This document shows positions 9,606-19,050 of a DNA stretch of 64,000 nucleotides, one piece after another. The number at the start of each line of letters is the position of its first letter. Positions within the stretch are counted from its first letter, which is position 1. The notes beneath the pieces were generated by a model, which worked only from the letters and a program-made list of their open reading frames with translations, searched no databases and had not been told where the DNA came from. The stretch comes from Gemmatimonadota bacterium (GTDB taxonomy: Bacteria; Gemmatimonadota; Gemmatimonadetes; Longimicrobiales; Gaopeijiaceae), in assembly GCA_022823365.1 (NCBI GenBank), contig JAJDXG010000063.1, forward strand, positions 114,113 to 178,112, in the 5' to 3' direction. Made by a program: the position numbers and the translations under genes.

Positions 9606-10430
9606 ATGTTTGCCCGATGTTCTTCCGATCGGACCACACCCGCCATACGGGACACGTCATTGGACCTCCGTGGCGCCTCGACTCTCACCGCGCTCGGCGC
9701 GGCTTTGCTGGCTTGCGATCTGATTCAGCGCCTCCTGATCGCACCCATGGCGCGATTGCTGCCGGGGAATCGCGACGCTCTGCTCACCGGGTGGCAGCGC
9801 TTCACGGCGCATATGGTCATTTTTTTCCTTCGTCATATGGGCGGGGTCCGTTTCGGCGAACTGCCGGACATCCCGGCAACCGCCGGCGTGCTGGTGCTCA
9901 TGAACCACCAGTCGCTGCTGGACATCCCGCTCGTCGTCGCGTCGATGCACGGCGTCTACCCCCGCATCGTGACGCGCCGCCGGTACGCACGCGGCGTTCC
10001 CCTAATATCCCACATGACAAGGCTGTACCGATACCCCTTGGTCGATGCGAGAGCAACCCTGCGCGGCGAGTTGAAGCGGCTTGGCAGCGAGGCGGCCGCC
10101 TCCACACACCCCCTCATCATCTACCCGGAGGGAACCCGGAGCAGGACCGGCCGCATCGGCCCCTTCAAGACGCTGGGGCTGGCGACCATTCTGGCGGCAC
10201 GCCGCTGGAGCGTGTACGTCGTGGTGGCGGACGGATTGTGGAAGTGGACGCGACTCGGGGACTTCTTCGGGAACCTACCGCTGATGCGCACCCGAGTCGA
10301 GTGCCGGGGACCCTTCGAGTCGCCTGCGGCGGATGAGGATATGGATGGGTTCATCAGAGAGATGCGAAGCGTCATGACCGGCATGCTGGGCGAAATGCGT
10401 GGCGTCGCGCCGGCGGTGGAGCCCGCATGA
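9606..10430 (+). CDS. plsC: PlsC-type 1-acyl-glycerol-3-phosphate acyltransferase
   Basis: Up to 274 residues. A hydrophobic helix (about 27-48) precedes the acyltransferase domain. It has the catalytic NHQSLLD block (N100, H101, D106) and YPEGTRSR (EGTR at 175-178), the glycerol-phosphate-binding motif. The enzyme would acylate lysophosphatidate to phosphatidate at the inner membrane. The ATG at 9606 directly abuts the ATG of the divergent synthase gene and has no ribosome-binding site. A TTG at 9660, giving a protein starting just before the membrane helix, is an alternative. It overlaps the next gene by 4 nt (ATGA), so its product phosphatidate is plausibly handed to the CDP-DAG synthase candidate that follows. 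Confidence 0.85.
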   Translation: MFARCSSDRTTPAIRDTSLDLRGASTLTALGAALLACDLIQRLLIAPMARLLPGNRDALLTGWQRFTAHMVIFFLRHMGGVRFGELPDIPATAGVLVLMNHQSLLDIPLVVASMHGVYPRIVTRRRYARGVPLISHMTRLYRYPLVDARATLRGELKRLGSEAAASTHPLIIYPEGTRSRTGRIGPFKTLGLATILAARRWSVYVVVADGLWKWTRLGDFFGNLPLMRTRVECRGPFESPAADEDMDGFIREMRSVMTGMLGEMRGVAPAVEPA

Positions 10431-11461
10431 AGCGGATGGAGGCATCCATCGAGCATCTGGTCTCGAGGCTGCGCGAGACCGGCGGCGACGGCCTGGTGGC
10501 CGTGCTCGCGTACGGCTCGCGGCTCGTGTCGGCAAGCCCGGACCGGCACAGCGCCTGGGACCTGATCGTCGTCGTTGACGACTACGGGGCGTTCTATCGC
10601 GCGCTCTCCGAAGGCGGCTACACGGCGCGCAGCGCGGGCCTGCTGGCCACCGTGAGCCGGGTGCTGGCTCCGACCGTCATCGCCTTCTGGCCCGCTCCGC
10701 CGGACGGTCCGCTGGCCAAGTGCCTCGTGCTTTCGCGCGCCGACTTCCAGCGGGAACTCGGGCCGCGCCGCCTCGACCATTTCTGCCTGGGCCGCATGGC
10801 ACATCACATCTCGGTGGTGCATGCCCGCGACCCGGAGGCGGCCGCGTGGGTCGAGGAGCTGATCGCCGGGGCGAGGCGGATGGTGCTCGACTGGACCCTG
10901 CCGTTCCTGGAGGGCTCGTTTTCCGTGGACGACTTCTGCAGGCGCATGCTCGAGATCTCGTACGCCGGAGAGATCCGGCCGGAACGCGGAGGCCGGGTAA
11001 GCGCCGTGTACGAGGCTCAGCGGGAAACACTGCGCGGCATCTACACGCCCATTCTGGAGGCCGAGGTGGCGTCCGGGGCGCTCGAGCGAACGAACGGCAA
11101 GTACCGCGCGGCTCGTCCCGCGTCGTCCGTGGCCCAGCTCAGGTTGAACGCGTATTTCGGCATCAGCAAGGCGCGCGCCACGACCCGCTGGGTCAAGCAC
11201 ATGCTGACCTTCGACAGCTGGTTCCCCTACATCGTGCGCAAGGTGGAGCGGCGCACCGGGATGACGTTCGAGATCACGCCCCTGGAGCGGCGCTTCCCCT
11301 TCCCGCTGCTGCTTCCCAAGGCGTTGCGGGTGTTGCGGGCCGCGCGCGCGCAATCGACAGCGCACGGCAGGTCCACGGGCGGGCGGGGACGCCCGGCGTC
11401 CGGGGCCCGGACCAGCGGGAGCGGGAGTTCGGGGGCGTCCAACGGAGCCGGGGCATCGTGA
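10427..11461 (+). CDS. Tam41/Mmp37-like nucleotidyltransferase, candidate CDP-diacylglycerol synthase
   Basis: 344 residues. The N-terminus has a nucleotidyltransferase signature: AYGSRL (GS at 30-31), then WDLIVVVDD (D45, D51, D52). This resembles the GSG...DFIFAVED stretch of mitochondrial Tam41. A second match is ISYAGEIRPE (177-186) followed by a Y-x-P stretch (GIYTPILE), mirroring the conserved ISYxGDxRM region of Tam41. The last 35 residues are a Gly/Ser/Arg-rich tail with no fold. Tam41 makes CDP-diacylglycerol from phosphatidate and CTP. The gene sits between PlsC, which makes phosphatidate, and a CDP-alcohol phosphatidyltransferase, which uses CDP-DAG, with 4-nt overlaps on both sides. 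Function is therefore inferred from motif and context. It is unrelated to the multi-TM CdsA. Confidence 0.75.
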   Translation: MKRMEASIEHLVSRLRETGGDGLVAVLAYGSRLVSASPDRHSAWDLIVVVDDYGAFYRALSEGGYTARSAGLLATVSRVLAPTVIAFWPAPPDGPLAKCLVLSRADFQRELGPRRLDHFCLGRMAHHISVVHARDPEAAAWVEELIAGARRMVLDWTLPFLEGSFSVDDFCRRMLEISYAGEIRPERGGRVSAVYEAQRETLRGIYTPILEAEVASGALERTNGKYRAARPASSVAQLRLNAYFGISKARATTRWVKHMLTFDSWFPYIVRKVERRTGMTFEITPLERRFPFPLLLPKALRVLRAARAQSTAHGRSTGGRGRPASGARTSGSGSSGASNGAGAS

Positions 11462-12192
11462 GGTCCGAGCTGACGGCCCTGGCCGTGGTCGTGGGTCTGG
11501 CGCTCGCCACCATGCCCGTCTTTGCCCTGAGCGGCGCCAGCCGCGCGATGGACACGCTCGAGTCCTCGGCCCGGGGCAAGTTCGTGCTCGGATCCTTCGT
11601 GCGCCGCTGGTTCTTCTGGTTCGTGCGGCCGGTGGAGCGGGCGTCGCTGCTCCTCGGCCTTTCGCCCCTCTTCTACAACCTGCTGGGGTTCGCCTTCGGC
11701 GCGGCGGCAGGGTGGTTCTTCGCCTCGGGGCGGTTCGCGATGGGAGGCTGGGCGGTCCTGCTCAGCGGCGTCGCGGATGCCATGGATGGGCGGGTGGCGC
11801 GGGCGCGAGGCCTTGCGGGGCCGCGGGGGGCGTTCCTGGACTCGACCATCGACCGGTTCGCCGAGGTGGCCGCGTTCGTGGGTCTGGCGGTGGCCTTTCG
11901 GGCCTCCGGTGGGGCGCTCGCGGTGGTGGCCGCGGCGCTGGGCGGCTCGCTGCTGGTGAGCTATACGCGCGCTCGCGGCGAGAGCCAGGGGGTGCTGTGC
12001 ACGGCGGGCGTCATGCAGCGCGCCGAGCGGCTCCTGCTGATCGGGTTCGGCGCGATCCTCGACGGCACCGGCTCCGCGCTTCTGGGGCGCGACCCGGGCA
12101 CGGTCCTGCTGGGCGCGTTGGTGGTGACCGCGGTGGGAACAGTGGCCACCGCCGTCTTCCGCACGGTGTGGATCGCGCGAAGGCTGACGTAA
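11458..12192 (+). CDS. CDP-alcohol phosphatidyltransferase
   Basis: 244 residues from a GTG start that overlaps the preceding stop (GTGA). The complete family signature D-x2-D-G-x2-A-R-x8-G-x3-D-x3-D spans 107-132 (D107, D110, D128, D132), in DAMDGRVARARG...GAFLDSTID. About six hydrophobic segments are spread over the protein, with a helix at 5-26. The enzyme would swap CMP of a CDP-activated lipid for an alcohol (inositol phosphate, glycerol phosphate, serine or other) at the membrane. The headgroup cannot be told from the sequence and no inositol-phosphate synthase gene is near. A preceding gene probably supplies its CDP-DAG. It converges on the VPS10-like gene 32 nt away. Confidence 0.9.
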   Translation: MRSELTALAVVVGLALATMPVFALSGASRAMDTLESSARGKFVLGSFVRRWFFWFVRPVERASLLLGLSPLFYNLLGFAFGAAAGWFFASGRFAMGGWAVLLSGVADAMDGRVARARGLAGPRGAFLDSTIDRFAEVAAFVGLAVAFRASGGALAVVAAALGGSLLVSYTRARGESQGVLCTAGVMQRAERLLLIGFGAILDGTGSALLGRDPGTVLLGALVVTAVGTVATAVFRTVWIARRLT

Positions 12193-12224
12193 CGTCAGGG
12201 TTTGCGGGCGGAGCGCGCCTGGCC

Positions 12225-15200
12225 TTACCCCCCGCGCCGCCGCACCGGCATCGTCACCGCCTCGCCCGGGTCGGGGCGGATCCCCTGCTCATCCAGCCGG
12301 CGGTAGAGCGCGGACATCTCGTCCGTCACGATCTCGTTCAGGCGCTCGATGAGCGGAGGCACTTTCTCCCAGGCCTGGTCGAGCTGCCAGAGCTGGTCGG
12401 CGGTGGGTCGCGTGCTGGACGACTCGATGGCGCCCGCGCCGCGCGCACCCGCCGCCGCCTGGTTGATGTCGCGGCCGAGCTCGCGCGCCTCCTCGAGCAG
12501 GCCGCTCACGTCTTCGCTCAGGTCTTCCGGCGCCTCGTCCTGCTCCCGCAGGAGCGCGCTGACTTCCATGAGCTGGGCGGTGACGCGCTGGACGGCCTGC
12601 CCGGCCTCGTAGACGGGACCGGCGAGGTCGTAGGCGCTCAGCAGCGCCGCCTGGCGGGCCTCCAGGTCGGCGCGGCTCATCTCGACCCGGGGATCCAGGC
12701 GCACCGCCACCTGCTCTTCCCGGGTCACGCCGGCGGCCTCCAGCCTCACCGTGTAGGTGCCGGGAAGCACCCGCGGACCGCGCGCCTGGCCGCCCCCGAA
12801 GCCGCCGCCGAACTGGGGCGGACCGGACGGCGTGTAGGGCGGCTCGATGCGAAGATCCCACCTCACCTGCTGGATGCCGGCGTCCCCCGGCCCGCTGAGT
12901 TCGCGCACCACCTCGCCGCCGTCGTCAAGGATGGTGATCTGCGGCTGGCCGGAGGCGCCGGACATGCCGTCGTCCCCGCCACCGCCGTTCTCCTCCGGGG
13001 ACGCGGCCACTGGCGTTGCCGCCAGAAGGTCCTCACCGAGGTAGTACCGGATCAACGCCCCGGCAGCCGGGTTGGGCGACACGTACACCCCCGGCGTCCA
13101 TCCCTGGGGCGTGTACGGGTTGTACGAAGTGGCGCGCCGCACCGGGAAGAGGTGCGCGTCCGCCGCCAGCACCTCCGCGGTCAGACCCTCCAGCGGCGCG
13201 ATGTCCTCCATGATGTAGATGCCGCGCCCGTGCGTCCCCAGCACGAGATCGTTCTCGCGCGGGTGGATCCTGATGTCGTCGACCGGCACCGCGGGCAGCC
13301 CGTTGTCGAGGGCCATCCATTGTTGTCCGCCGTCGACCGAAAAGGACACCCCGAGCTCGTGGCCCACGAAGAGCAGTCCGGCGGTGCGATGGTGTTCGGC
13401 AATGACGTTGACGGAGGTCGCTGGCAGCCCGTCGACGATGCGCCCCCAGCTCTCCCCGTAGTCGGGGCTCACGTAGACGTGGGCGGCGAAGTCATTGTTG
13501 CGGTGGCCGTCGAAGGTGGCGTAGACCGTGGCCTGATCGTGCGCCGACGCCACCACACGGCTCACGTAGGTGCGCTCGGGCAGTCCGGGAATGTTCCCGG
13601 TCACGTCCGTCCACGAGCCACCCCCGTCGCGCGTCACGTGCACCCTGCCGTCGTCGCTGCCCACGTAGAGCAGCGCGGCGTCGAACGGCGACTCCGAGAT
13701 GGTCTCCAGGTTGCCGTAGGAGGCCTGCCCGTCGTTTGCGGACATCATCGGTTCGGAACCGGCCACGCCCATGATCTCCAGCTCGGCGCGGTCGATGGCG
13801 TGGGTGAGATCGGGGCTGATCTCCTCCCAGGTCATCCCCAGATCACGCGAGCGGAAGAGCACGTTGCTCCCCACGTAGACGGTGTTCTCGTCGTGCTGCG
13901 AGAGGAGCACCGGGGTGTCCCAGTTCCAGCGCAGCTCCCTCTCCTCGTCATCTCCCAGCGGCCGACCCACGGGGCGCATGCGGGTGCGCTCCATGGTCAC
14001 CAGGTCGACGCGCATGAGGTTGCCGCCCTGAGACTCCGAGAACATCACGCGCGGGTTGGTCGGGTGCATGACCGTGTAGAAGCCGTCGCCGCCCCCGACG
14101 TTGTACCAGTCGCGGGTGCGAATGCCCTGGTTGGACCAGGTGTCGCTCGGGCCGCACCAGGAACCGTTGTCCTGGAGCCCGCCGCACACGTGGTAGGGAT
14201 CGCGCATGTCCACGCCGATCTCGTAGAACTGGGCGAGCGACAGATTCGTCAACTGGCGCCAGGTGTCCGAACGGTCCCAGCTGATCGACACGCCGCCGTC
14301 GCCGCCCAGAATGATGTGGTCGGAGTTGGCGGGATTGATCCACATGGCGTGGTGGTCGGGGTGGACTTCGGACGCGGCGTCGGGGGTGAAGGTGTTACCG
14401 CCGTCGAGCGACTTGTAGAGACTCGCGCCGGCGGTGTAGATGCGCTCCGGGTCGGTGGGATCCACCCAGATCTGGCTGTAATACATGGGGCGGTTGTTGG
14501 TCGTGCTGATCTGTTCCCAGGTCTCGCCCCGGTCGGTGGAGCGGTACACGCCGTTCTGCGACGAGCCGCCTCCACCCCCGCCGAAACCCTGCCCGGGCGT
14601 GCGCTTGTCGGCCTCAACGATGGCGAACACCATGTTGCCGTCGCCCCGGAAGATGTCCAGCCCGATGCGTCCCATGTCGCCGTCCGGCAGGCCTTCGGTC
14701 AGCTCCACCCAGGACGCGCCGCCGTCGGTGGTGCGATGGATGCCGCTCCCGGGTCCGCCTCCGTTGAAGCCCCACCCGGTGCGCCGGCGCTGGTACATCG
14801 CGGCGAACAGGGTCTCGGGGTCGTTCGGGTCCATCGCCAGGTCGATGGCGCCCGTGTCCTCGTCCACGAAGAGCACCAGCTCCCAGCTCTCCCCGCCGTC
14901 GGTGGTCTTGTAGATGCCCCGCTCCGGGTTGGCGCCCCACAGCCGCCCGACCGCCGCCACGTACACGATGTTCGGGTCGCGCGGGTGGACGCGGATGCGG
15001 GAGATGTGGTGGGTCTCCTCGAGCCCCATGTGCCGCCAGGAACGCCCGGCATCGGTGGACCTGTAGACGCCGTTCCCCCACGGCGAACTCTGGCGGTTCT
15101 GCGGCTCGCCGCTCCCCACCCACACCACGTTGGGGTTGGAGGGCGCGACGGTGACGTCGCCCACGGACTGGGTCGGCTGGTCTTCGAACACCGACTCGAA

Positions 15201-15467
15201 GGTGGTGCCGTGGTTCACGGTCTTCCACACCCCGCCAGTCGCGGTCCCCACGTAGAAGGTGGCAGGGTCGGACTCCACCACGGCCAGGTCCGACACCCGG
15301 CCGCCCATGATGGTCGGACCGATGTTGCGCCACTCCAGGCTGGTGATCGCGGCCTCGATCCTCGCCGCATCCGTCTGGGCGGAGGCATCCGCCGGCCAAA
15401 CCGGAATCAGCACAGCGGTCACAGCCGCCCAGGTGAACACCGCACGCCGCCACTCATTGGAGTTCAT
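12225..15467 (-). CDS. Secreted sortilin/VPS10-like BNR-repeat propeller protein
   Basis: 1080 residues from the ATG at 15467, chosen because a signal peptide follows it (hydrophobic core, cleavage near PADASAQ). Many BNR/Asp-box turns are visible: GVWKTVNHGTTF, GVYRSTDAGRSW, GIYKTTDGGESW, GIHRTTDGGASW, GVYRSTDRGETW, LYKSLDGGNTF, VHVTRDGGGSW. They would form one or two beta-propellers over residues about 35-790. The remainder holds the sequence RVLPGTYTVRLEAAGVT and a helical tail. Such proteins are usually annotated as glycosyl hydrolases or VPS10 proteins, but no catalytic residue set can be assigned. They are common in bacteria that export many peptidases. The upstream region is shared with the divergent serine hydrolase. 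Confidence 0.88.
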   Translation of the reverse strand: MNSNEWRRAVFTWAAVTAVLIPVWPADASAQTDAARIEAAITSLEWRNIGPTIMGGRVSDLAVVESDPATFYVGTATGGVWKTVNHGTTFESVFEDQPTQSVGDVTVAPSNPNVVWVGSGEPQNRQSSPWGNGVYRSTDAGRSWRHMGLEETHHISRIRVHPRDPNIVYVAAVGRLWGANPERGIYKTTDGGESWELVLFVDEDTGAIDLAMDPNDPETLFAAMYQRRRTGWGFNGGGPGSGIHRTTDGGASWVELTEGLPDGDMGRIGLDIFRGDGNMVFAIVEADKRTPGQGFGGGGGGSSQNGVYRSTDRGETWEQISTTNNRPMYYSQIWVDPTDPERIYTAGASLYKSLDGGNTFTPDAASEVHPDHHAMWINPANSDHIILGGDGGVSISWDRSDTWRQLTNLSLAQFYEIGVDMRDPYHVCGGLQDNGSWCGPSDTWSNQGIRTRDWYNVGGGDGFYTVMHPTNPRVMFSESQGGNLMRVDLVTMERTRMRPVGRPLGDDEERELRWNWDTPVLLSQHDENTVYVGSNVLFRSRDLGMTWEEISPDLTHAIDRAELEIMGVAGSEPMMSANDGQASYGNLETISESPFDAALLYVGSDDGRVHVTRDGGGSWTDVTGNIPGLPERTYVSRVVASAHDQATVYATFDGHRNNDFAAHVYVSPDYGESWGRIVDGLPATSVNVIAEHHRTAGLLFVGHELGVSFSVDGGQQWMALDNGLPAVPVDDIRIHPRENDLVLGTHGRGIYIMEDIAPLEGLTAEVLAADAHLFPVRRATSYNPYTPQGWTPGVYVSPNPAAGALIRYYLGEDLLAATPVAASPEENGGGGDDGMSGASGQPQITILDDGGEVVRELSGPGDAGIQQVRWDLRIEPPYTPSGPPQFGGGFGGGQARGPRVLPGTYTVRLEAAGVTREEQVAVRLDPRVEMSRADLEARQAALLSAYDLAGPVYEAGQAVQRVTAQLMEVSALLREQDEAPEDLSEDVSGLLEEARELGRDINQAAAGARGAGAIESSSTRPTADQLWQLDQAWEKVPPLIERLNEIVTDEMSALYRRLDEQGIRPDPGEAVTMPVRRRGG

Positions 15468-15748
15468 TGTCGTCTTCTCCTCCGGAACAGATCTCGCTGG
15501 GACCCACATTCTACGGCCCGCCCGGGCGCGACGGGAGCCCGTCCGGCGCGCGTGAGACCGTCCGGAAGCCGCGGACGCCGCGGTCGGGCTTCCCGAGCCG
15601 GTGTCCGCACGGGGAATCCGCCGGTGTCCCCGTAGGACGGCACGCACTACACTGTATTCTGCCAGGGACCGCGGACATGCCATCACGCCTCTCCGAACGC
15701 TCCCGGGCCTTGAAGCCCGCTCCGCAGTATCTCGAGGAGGATGCCCCG

Positions 15749-17230
15749 ATGAGACCCCACCGAATCCGCCAACACGCCGGCGTGGCCACCCTGGCGCTTC
15801 TCCTGCTTTCGCCGCCCCCGGCCGAAGCTCAGCAGTCGCTCGCCGACGACGCCGAGGTCGCGTCGGCCCTCCATCTCCTGGACATCTGGATGGACGCGGC
15901 GCAGGCCTACGGGGGCATCCCCGGAGCTTCGCTCTCGGTGGTCCACGACCAGGAGCTGGTGTGGGCGAAGGGATACGGATTCGCGCACATCGAGAGCGGG
16001 GAGCCCGCGACTCCATCGACGATGTACTCGATCTGCTCCATCTCCAAGCTCTTTACGGCTGTCGGCGTGTTGCAGCTGCGCGACCAGGGCAAGCTGGCGC
16101 TGAACGATCCCGTGGCGAACCACCTTGACTGGTTCAACATCCAGGACAAGTACCCCGAGGCGGGCCCGGTCGACATCGAAGGGCTGCTCACGCACAGCTC
16201 GGGCCTGCCGCGCGAGGCCGGGGTGCCCTACTGGACCGGCCCCGACTACCCGTTCCCGACCCACGAGAAGATCGTGGAGACGCTGCCCACGCAGACGATG
16301 CTCTACCCGCCGCGCACGTACTTCCAGTACTCGAATCTGGCGCTCACGCTCGCGGGCGAGATCGTCGCGGAGGCGTCCGGACAGAGCTACGACGACTATG
16401 TCCGCGCGAACATCCTGGACCCGCTGGGGATGACGAGCACCTTCACCGACCTGGAAGACCGCTTCCGCGGCAACCGGCTGGCGACGGGCTACACGGCGCG
16501 CGGGCGGGACGGCAAGCGCCATGTGATTCCCGACTATTGGGTGCGCGGCATCAGCCCCGCGGCGGGCTTCATTTCGACGGTGGAGGATCTCGGCCGCTTC
16601 GCCTCGTGGCAGTTCCGGGTGCTCGAGGGTGGCGATGCCCTGCTCGAGCGCAACACCCTGCGCGAGATGCACCGCGTGCACTGGTCCGAGCCGGACGGCA
16701 ACACCACCTACGGGCTGGGCTTCTCCGTGTGGAAGTCCGACGACGACACCTTCGTGGGCCATGGGGGCTCATGCCCGGGATACCGCAGCCACCTGCTGCT
16801 GCGCCCGCAGGACAAGGTCGCCACGGCCTTCATGACCAACGGCCAGGGCGTGAACTCGCGCCAGTTCGCGCAGACCGCGTTCGACATCGTCGCGCCCGCG
16901 CTACGACGCGCGGAAAAGCGGTCAGCAGGGGATGGCCCGGCAGCCCAAGCGGTACAGGAGGACCTGCAGCGCTTCACCGGCACCTACCAGCGCCCCCTCG
17001 GCGGTGAGAGCGCGGTCCTGATGTGGGACGGCGCCCTGCAGGTGCTGTCGCTCCCCACCAACAACCCGCTCAGCTCTCTCACCCGGCTTCGCCACATCGA
17101 GGACGGCACCTTCCGGCGGGTGCGCGACAACGATGACCTGGGCGAGGAGTTCATCTTCGAGGAGATGCCCGACGGCAGCATGCGCATGTGGCGCAACGAC
17201 AACTACAGCGTGCGCCCCGCGGGGATGTGA
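15749..17230 (+). CDS. Secreted class C beta-lactamase-family serine hydrolase
   Basis: 493 residues. The ATG at 15749 is preceded by AGGAGG (15735-15740) and opens a signal peptide ending near AEAQQ (residue 29). The beta-lactamase/DD-peptidase fold shows the S-x-x-K motif SISK (S97 nucleophile, K100), the Y-x-N motif YSN (194-196) and GHGGSCPGY as the third motif. The C-terminal part (about 395-493) is a small beta domain like those found in esterase EstB/PBP4*-type members. Substrates in this family vary from esters to D-amino-acid peptides, so the substrate is not called. The next gene, an M28 peptidase, follows on the same strand about 100 nt downstream and may be co-transcribed. Confidence 0.88.
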   Translation: MRPHRIRQHAGVATLALLLLSPPPAEAQQSLADDAEVASALHLLDIWMDAAQAYGGIPGASLSVVHDQELVWAKGYGFAHIESGEPATPSTMYSICSISKLFTAVGVLQLRDQGKLALNDPVANHLDWFNIQDKYPEAGPVDIEGLLTHSSGLPREAGVPYWTGPDYPFPTHEKIVETLPTQTMLYPPRTYFQYSNLALTLAGEIVAEASGQSYDDYVRANILDPLGMTSTFTDLEDRFRGNRLATGYTARGRDGKRHVIPDYWVRGISPAAGFISTVEDLGRFASWQFRVLEGGDALLERNTLREMHRVHWSEPDGNTTYGLGFSVWKSDDDTFVGHGGSCPGYRSHLLLRPQDKVATAFMTNGQGVNSRQFAQTAFDIVAPALRRAEKRSAGDGPAAQAVQEDLQRFTGTYQRPLGGESAVLMWDGALQVLSLPTNNPLSSLTRLRHIEDGTFRRVRDNDDLGEEFIFEEMPDGSMRMWRNDNYSVRPAGM

Positions 17231-17331
17231 GCGACATGACCTGCCACGCCGCCACATCCGGACGCCCCCACGGCCGCCCGGAACCCCCGGCCATCTCGCG
17301 CACAGGTCGTGCTGGCCGGACGTTGACGCGG

Positions 17332-18909
17332 ATGCCGCATTCCGCCCTGCTCATGGCTCTGCTCGCCATTCCGGCCGCGGCCGAAGCCCAGAATGCCCCA
17401 CCCGCCGACCCCGCCGCCGCCTTCCCGGTCGACCGGACGATGATTGCGCGCATCCGCGAGGAAGGCCTCAAGCGATCGCAACTGCCGGGCACCCTCTCCT
17501 ACATGACCGACGTGCTGGGCGGCCGCCTGACCAACTCCGACGCCATGGACCGCGCGCAGCGCTGGGCGGTCGGCGAAATGGAGCGCATCGGCCTCGTGAA
17601 CGTCGCGCGCGAGCCCTTCATGCCGTACGGGGTCAGCTGGGACAACGAGTACGTGTCGGTCCACATGACCGCGCCCGCCTACCAGCCTCTGGTGGCCTAT
17701 CCCATCGCACACACGCCCGGAACGGACGGCCGACTCGAACTGGACGTGGTCATCGCCGACGTGCGCACCTGGACCGGCCTGGACCGGATCAGGGGCACGC
17801 TGCGCGGCAAGGCCGTGCTCTCCACTCCGCCCCCCGCCATCGACCTGACCCGGTTCGCGACCGGGACCCCGCGCCGCACCGACGAGGAGATGCGCGCGCT
17901 CGCCGAGGCCGTGATCCCGCCTGCACCGGCGCCGGACGACTACTTCTCCGGCCTCTACCCGGATGCCCCCGCCAACCTCGACATCCTCACCGCGGCCGAG
18001 CGGCTCGCATTCTACGTGGAAGAGGGGGTCGCCCTGGTGCTCGAATCCAACAGCGGCTGGCCGGGGGCGGTGCGCGGCTTCGCCCGCCCCGGCGCCCGCG
18101 TGGACCGCTGGTCGCGCGAAGAAACCCTGGCCTCGGTGCCAGTCGTGGCGGTCACCCCCGAGCACTACAACCGCATGTACCGCATCCTGCGGCGCGGCAT
18201 CCCGGTCACGGTGGAGGCGGAGGTGCGCAACCGGCACGGGGGCGAGGTGACGGAGGCGCGCAACGTGGTGGGCGAGATTCCCGGCACTGACCTCGCCCAC
18301 GAGGTAGTCATGCTGGGGGCCCACTTCGACACCTGGCACGCGAGCCCCAACGCGAGCGACAACACCTCCGGGGTGGCGGTGATGCTCGAGGCCGCCCGCA
18401 TCCTGAACGCCATCGGCGCGCGGCCGCGACGCACAATCCGGGTGGCGCTCTGGTCCGGCGAGGAGCAGGGGCTGTTCGGTTCCTCCGAGTACGTGCGCCA
18501 ACATTTCGGCAGTCCGGCATCCGGCACCACCCGCGAGTACGAGGCCTTCTCGGTCTACTTCAACCAGGACTACGGCCCCGGCCAGTACCGGGGCGTCTGG
18601 CTGCAGGAGAACGAGCACGTGCGCCCCATCTTCGAGGCCTGGATGGAGCCGCTGCGCGACATGGGCATGACCACCCTCTCGACCCAGGGCGTAGGCAGCA
18701 CCGACCACGTCCCCTTCGACCGCGCCGGCCTGCCCGCATTCCAGTTCCTGCAGGCGCGCGTGGGCGGCACGGGAGGCCACACCAACCTCGACTTCTACGA
18801 CACCCTTCCCATTGACGAGTTGATGAAGAACGCCGTCATCATGGCCTCCTTCGTCTACCACGCGGCCATCGCGGACGCGCGCATTCCGCGAAAGGGGGTG
18901 GGGCGTTAG
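17332..18909 (+). CDS. Secreted M28 family aminopeptidase with PA insert
   Basis: 525 residues from the ATG at 17332, which starts a clean signal peptide (ends at AAAEAQ). An in-frame ATG at 17236 would add an implausible Arg-rich leader. Zinc ligands of the M28 dizinc site can be read in order: GAHFDTW (His), NASDNTSG (Asp), SGEEQGLFG (Glu pair with the catalytic base), NQDYGPG (Asp) and GGHTNLDFYDT (His). The segment between about residues 110 and 300, before the catalytic core, is PA-domain-like. The enzyme would trim peptides outside the cytoplasmic membrane. It lies downstream of the serine hydrolase and in a window rich in exported peptidases. Confidence 0.9.
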   Translation: MPHSALLMALLAIPAAAEAQNAPPADPAAAFPVDRTMIARIREEGLKRSQLPGTLSYMTDVLGGRLTNSDAMDRAQRWAVGEMERIGLVNVAREPFMPYGVSWDNEYVSVHMTAPAYQPLVAYPIAHTPGTDGRLELDVVIADVRTWTGLDRIRGTLRGKAVLSTPPPAIDLTRFATGTPRRTDEEMRALAEAVIPPAPAPDDYFSGLYPDAPANLDILTAAERLAFYVEEGVALVLESNSGWPGAVRGFARPGARVDRWSREETLASVPVVAVTPEHYNRMYRILRRGIPVTVEAEVRNRHGGEVTEARNVVGEIPGTDLAHEVVMLGAHFDTWHASPNASDNTSGVAVMLEAARILNAIGARPRRTIRVALWSGEEQGLFGSSEYVRQHFGSPASGTTREYEAFSVYFNQDYGPGQYRGVWLQENEHVRPIFEAWMEPLRDMGMTTLSTQGVGSTDHVPFDRAGLPAFQFLQARVGGTGGHTNLDFYDTLPIDELMKNAVIMASFVYHAAIADARIPRKGVGR

Positions 18910-19021
18910 CCGCCATTCCGATAGACCGGGAAAGTCGCCTGGCTCTCTCACGCTTGTGGGTAAAACGCCGGTCATCTTACCCACGCATCACCGATACTGG
19001 CGGACTACAGCTCTATTTTAG

Positions 19022-19050
19022 GCTGATTCAAGATATTCCCTTGAATCAGC
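19022..19050. repeat. Perfect 11-bp inverted repeat, candidate operator
   Basis: Arms GCTGATTCAAG (19022-19032) and CTTGAATCAGC (19040-19050) are separated by 7 nt. The right arm contains the -35 box of the promoter for the downstream ATPase gene. The core TGATTCAA occurs a third time across the start codon (19078-19085). The surrounding 60 bp are markedly A+T-rich for this window. A dimeric repressor site is the likely reading. Confidence 0.7.

Noticed and set aside
10720..11457. N-terminal extension of the CDP-alcohol phosphatidyltransferase frame by about 245 residues
   Set aside because: This part is Arg/Gly-rich and out of frame with the Tam41-like gene, which is clearly coding there. 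The GTG at 11458 overlapping the stop is the sensible start.
11712..15635. Plus-strand reading frame of 1307 residues over the VPS10-like gene
   Set aside because: Antisense shadow. The minus frame has a signal peptide and repeated Asp-boxes, and this one has none.
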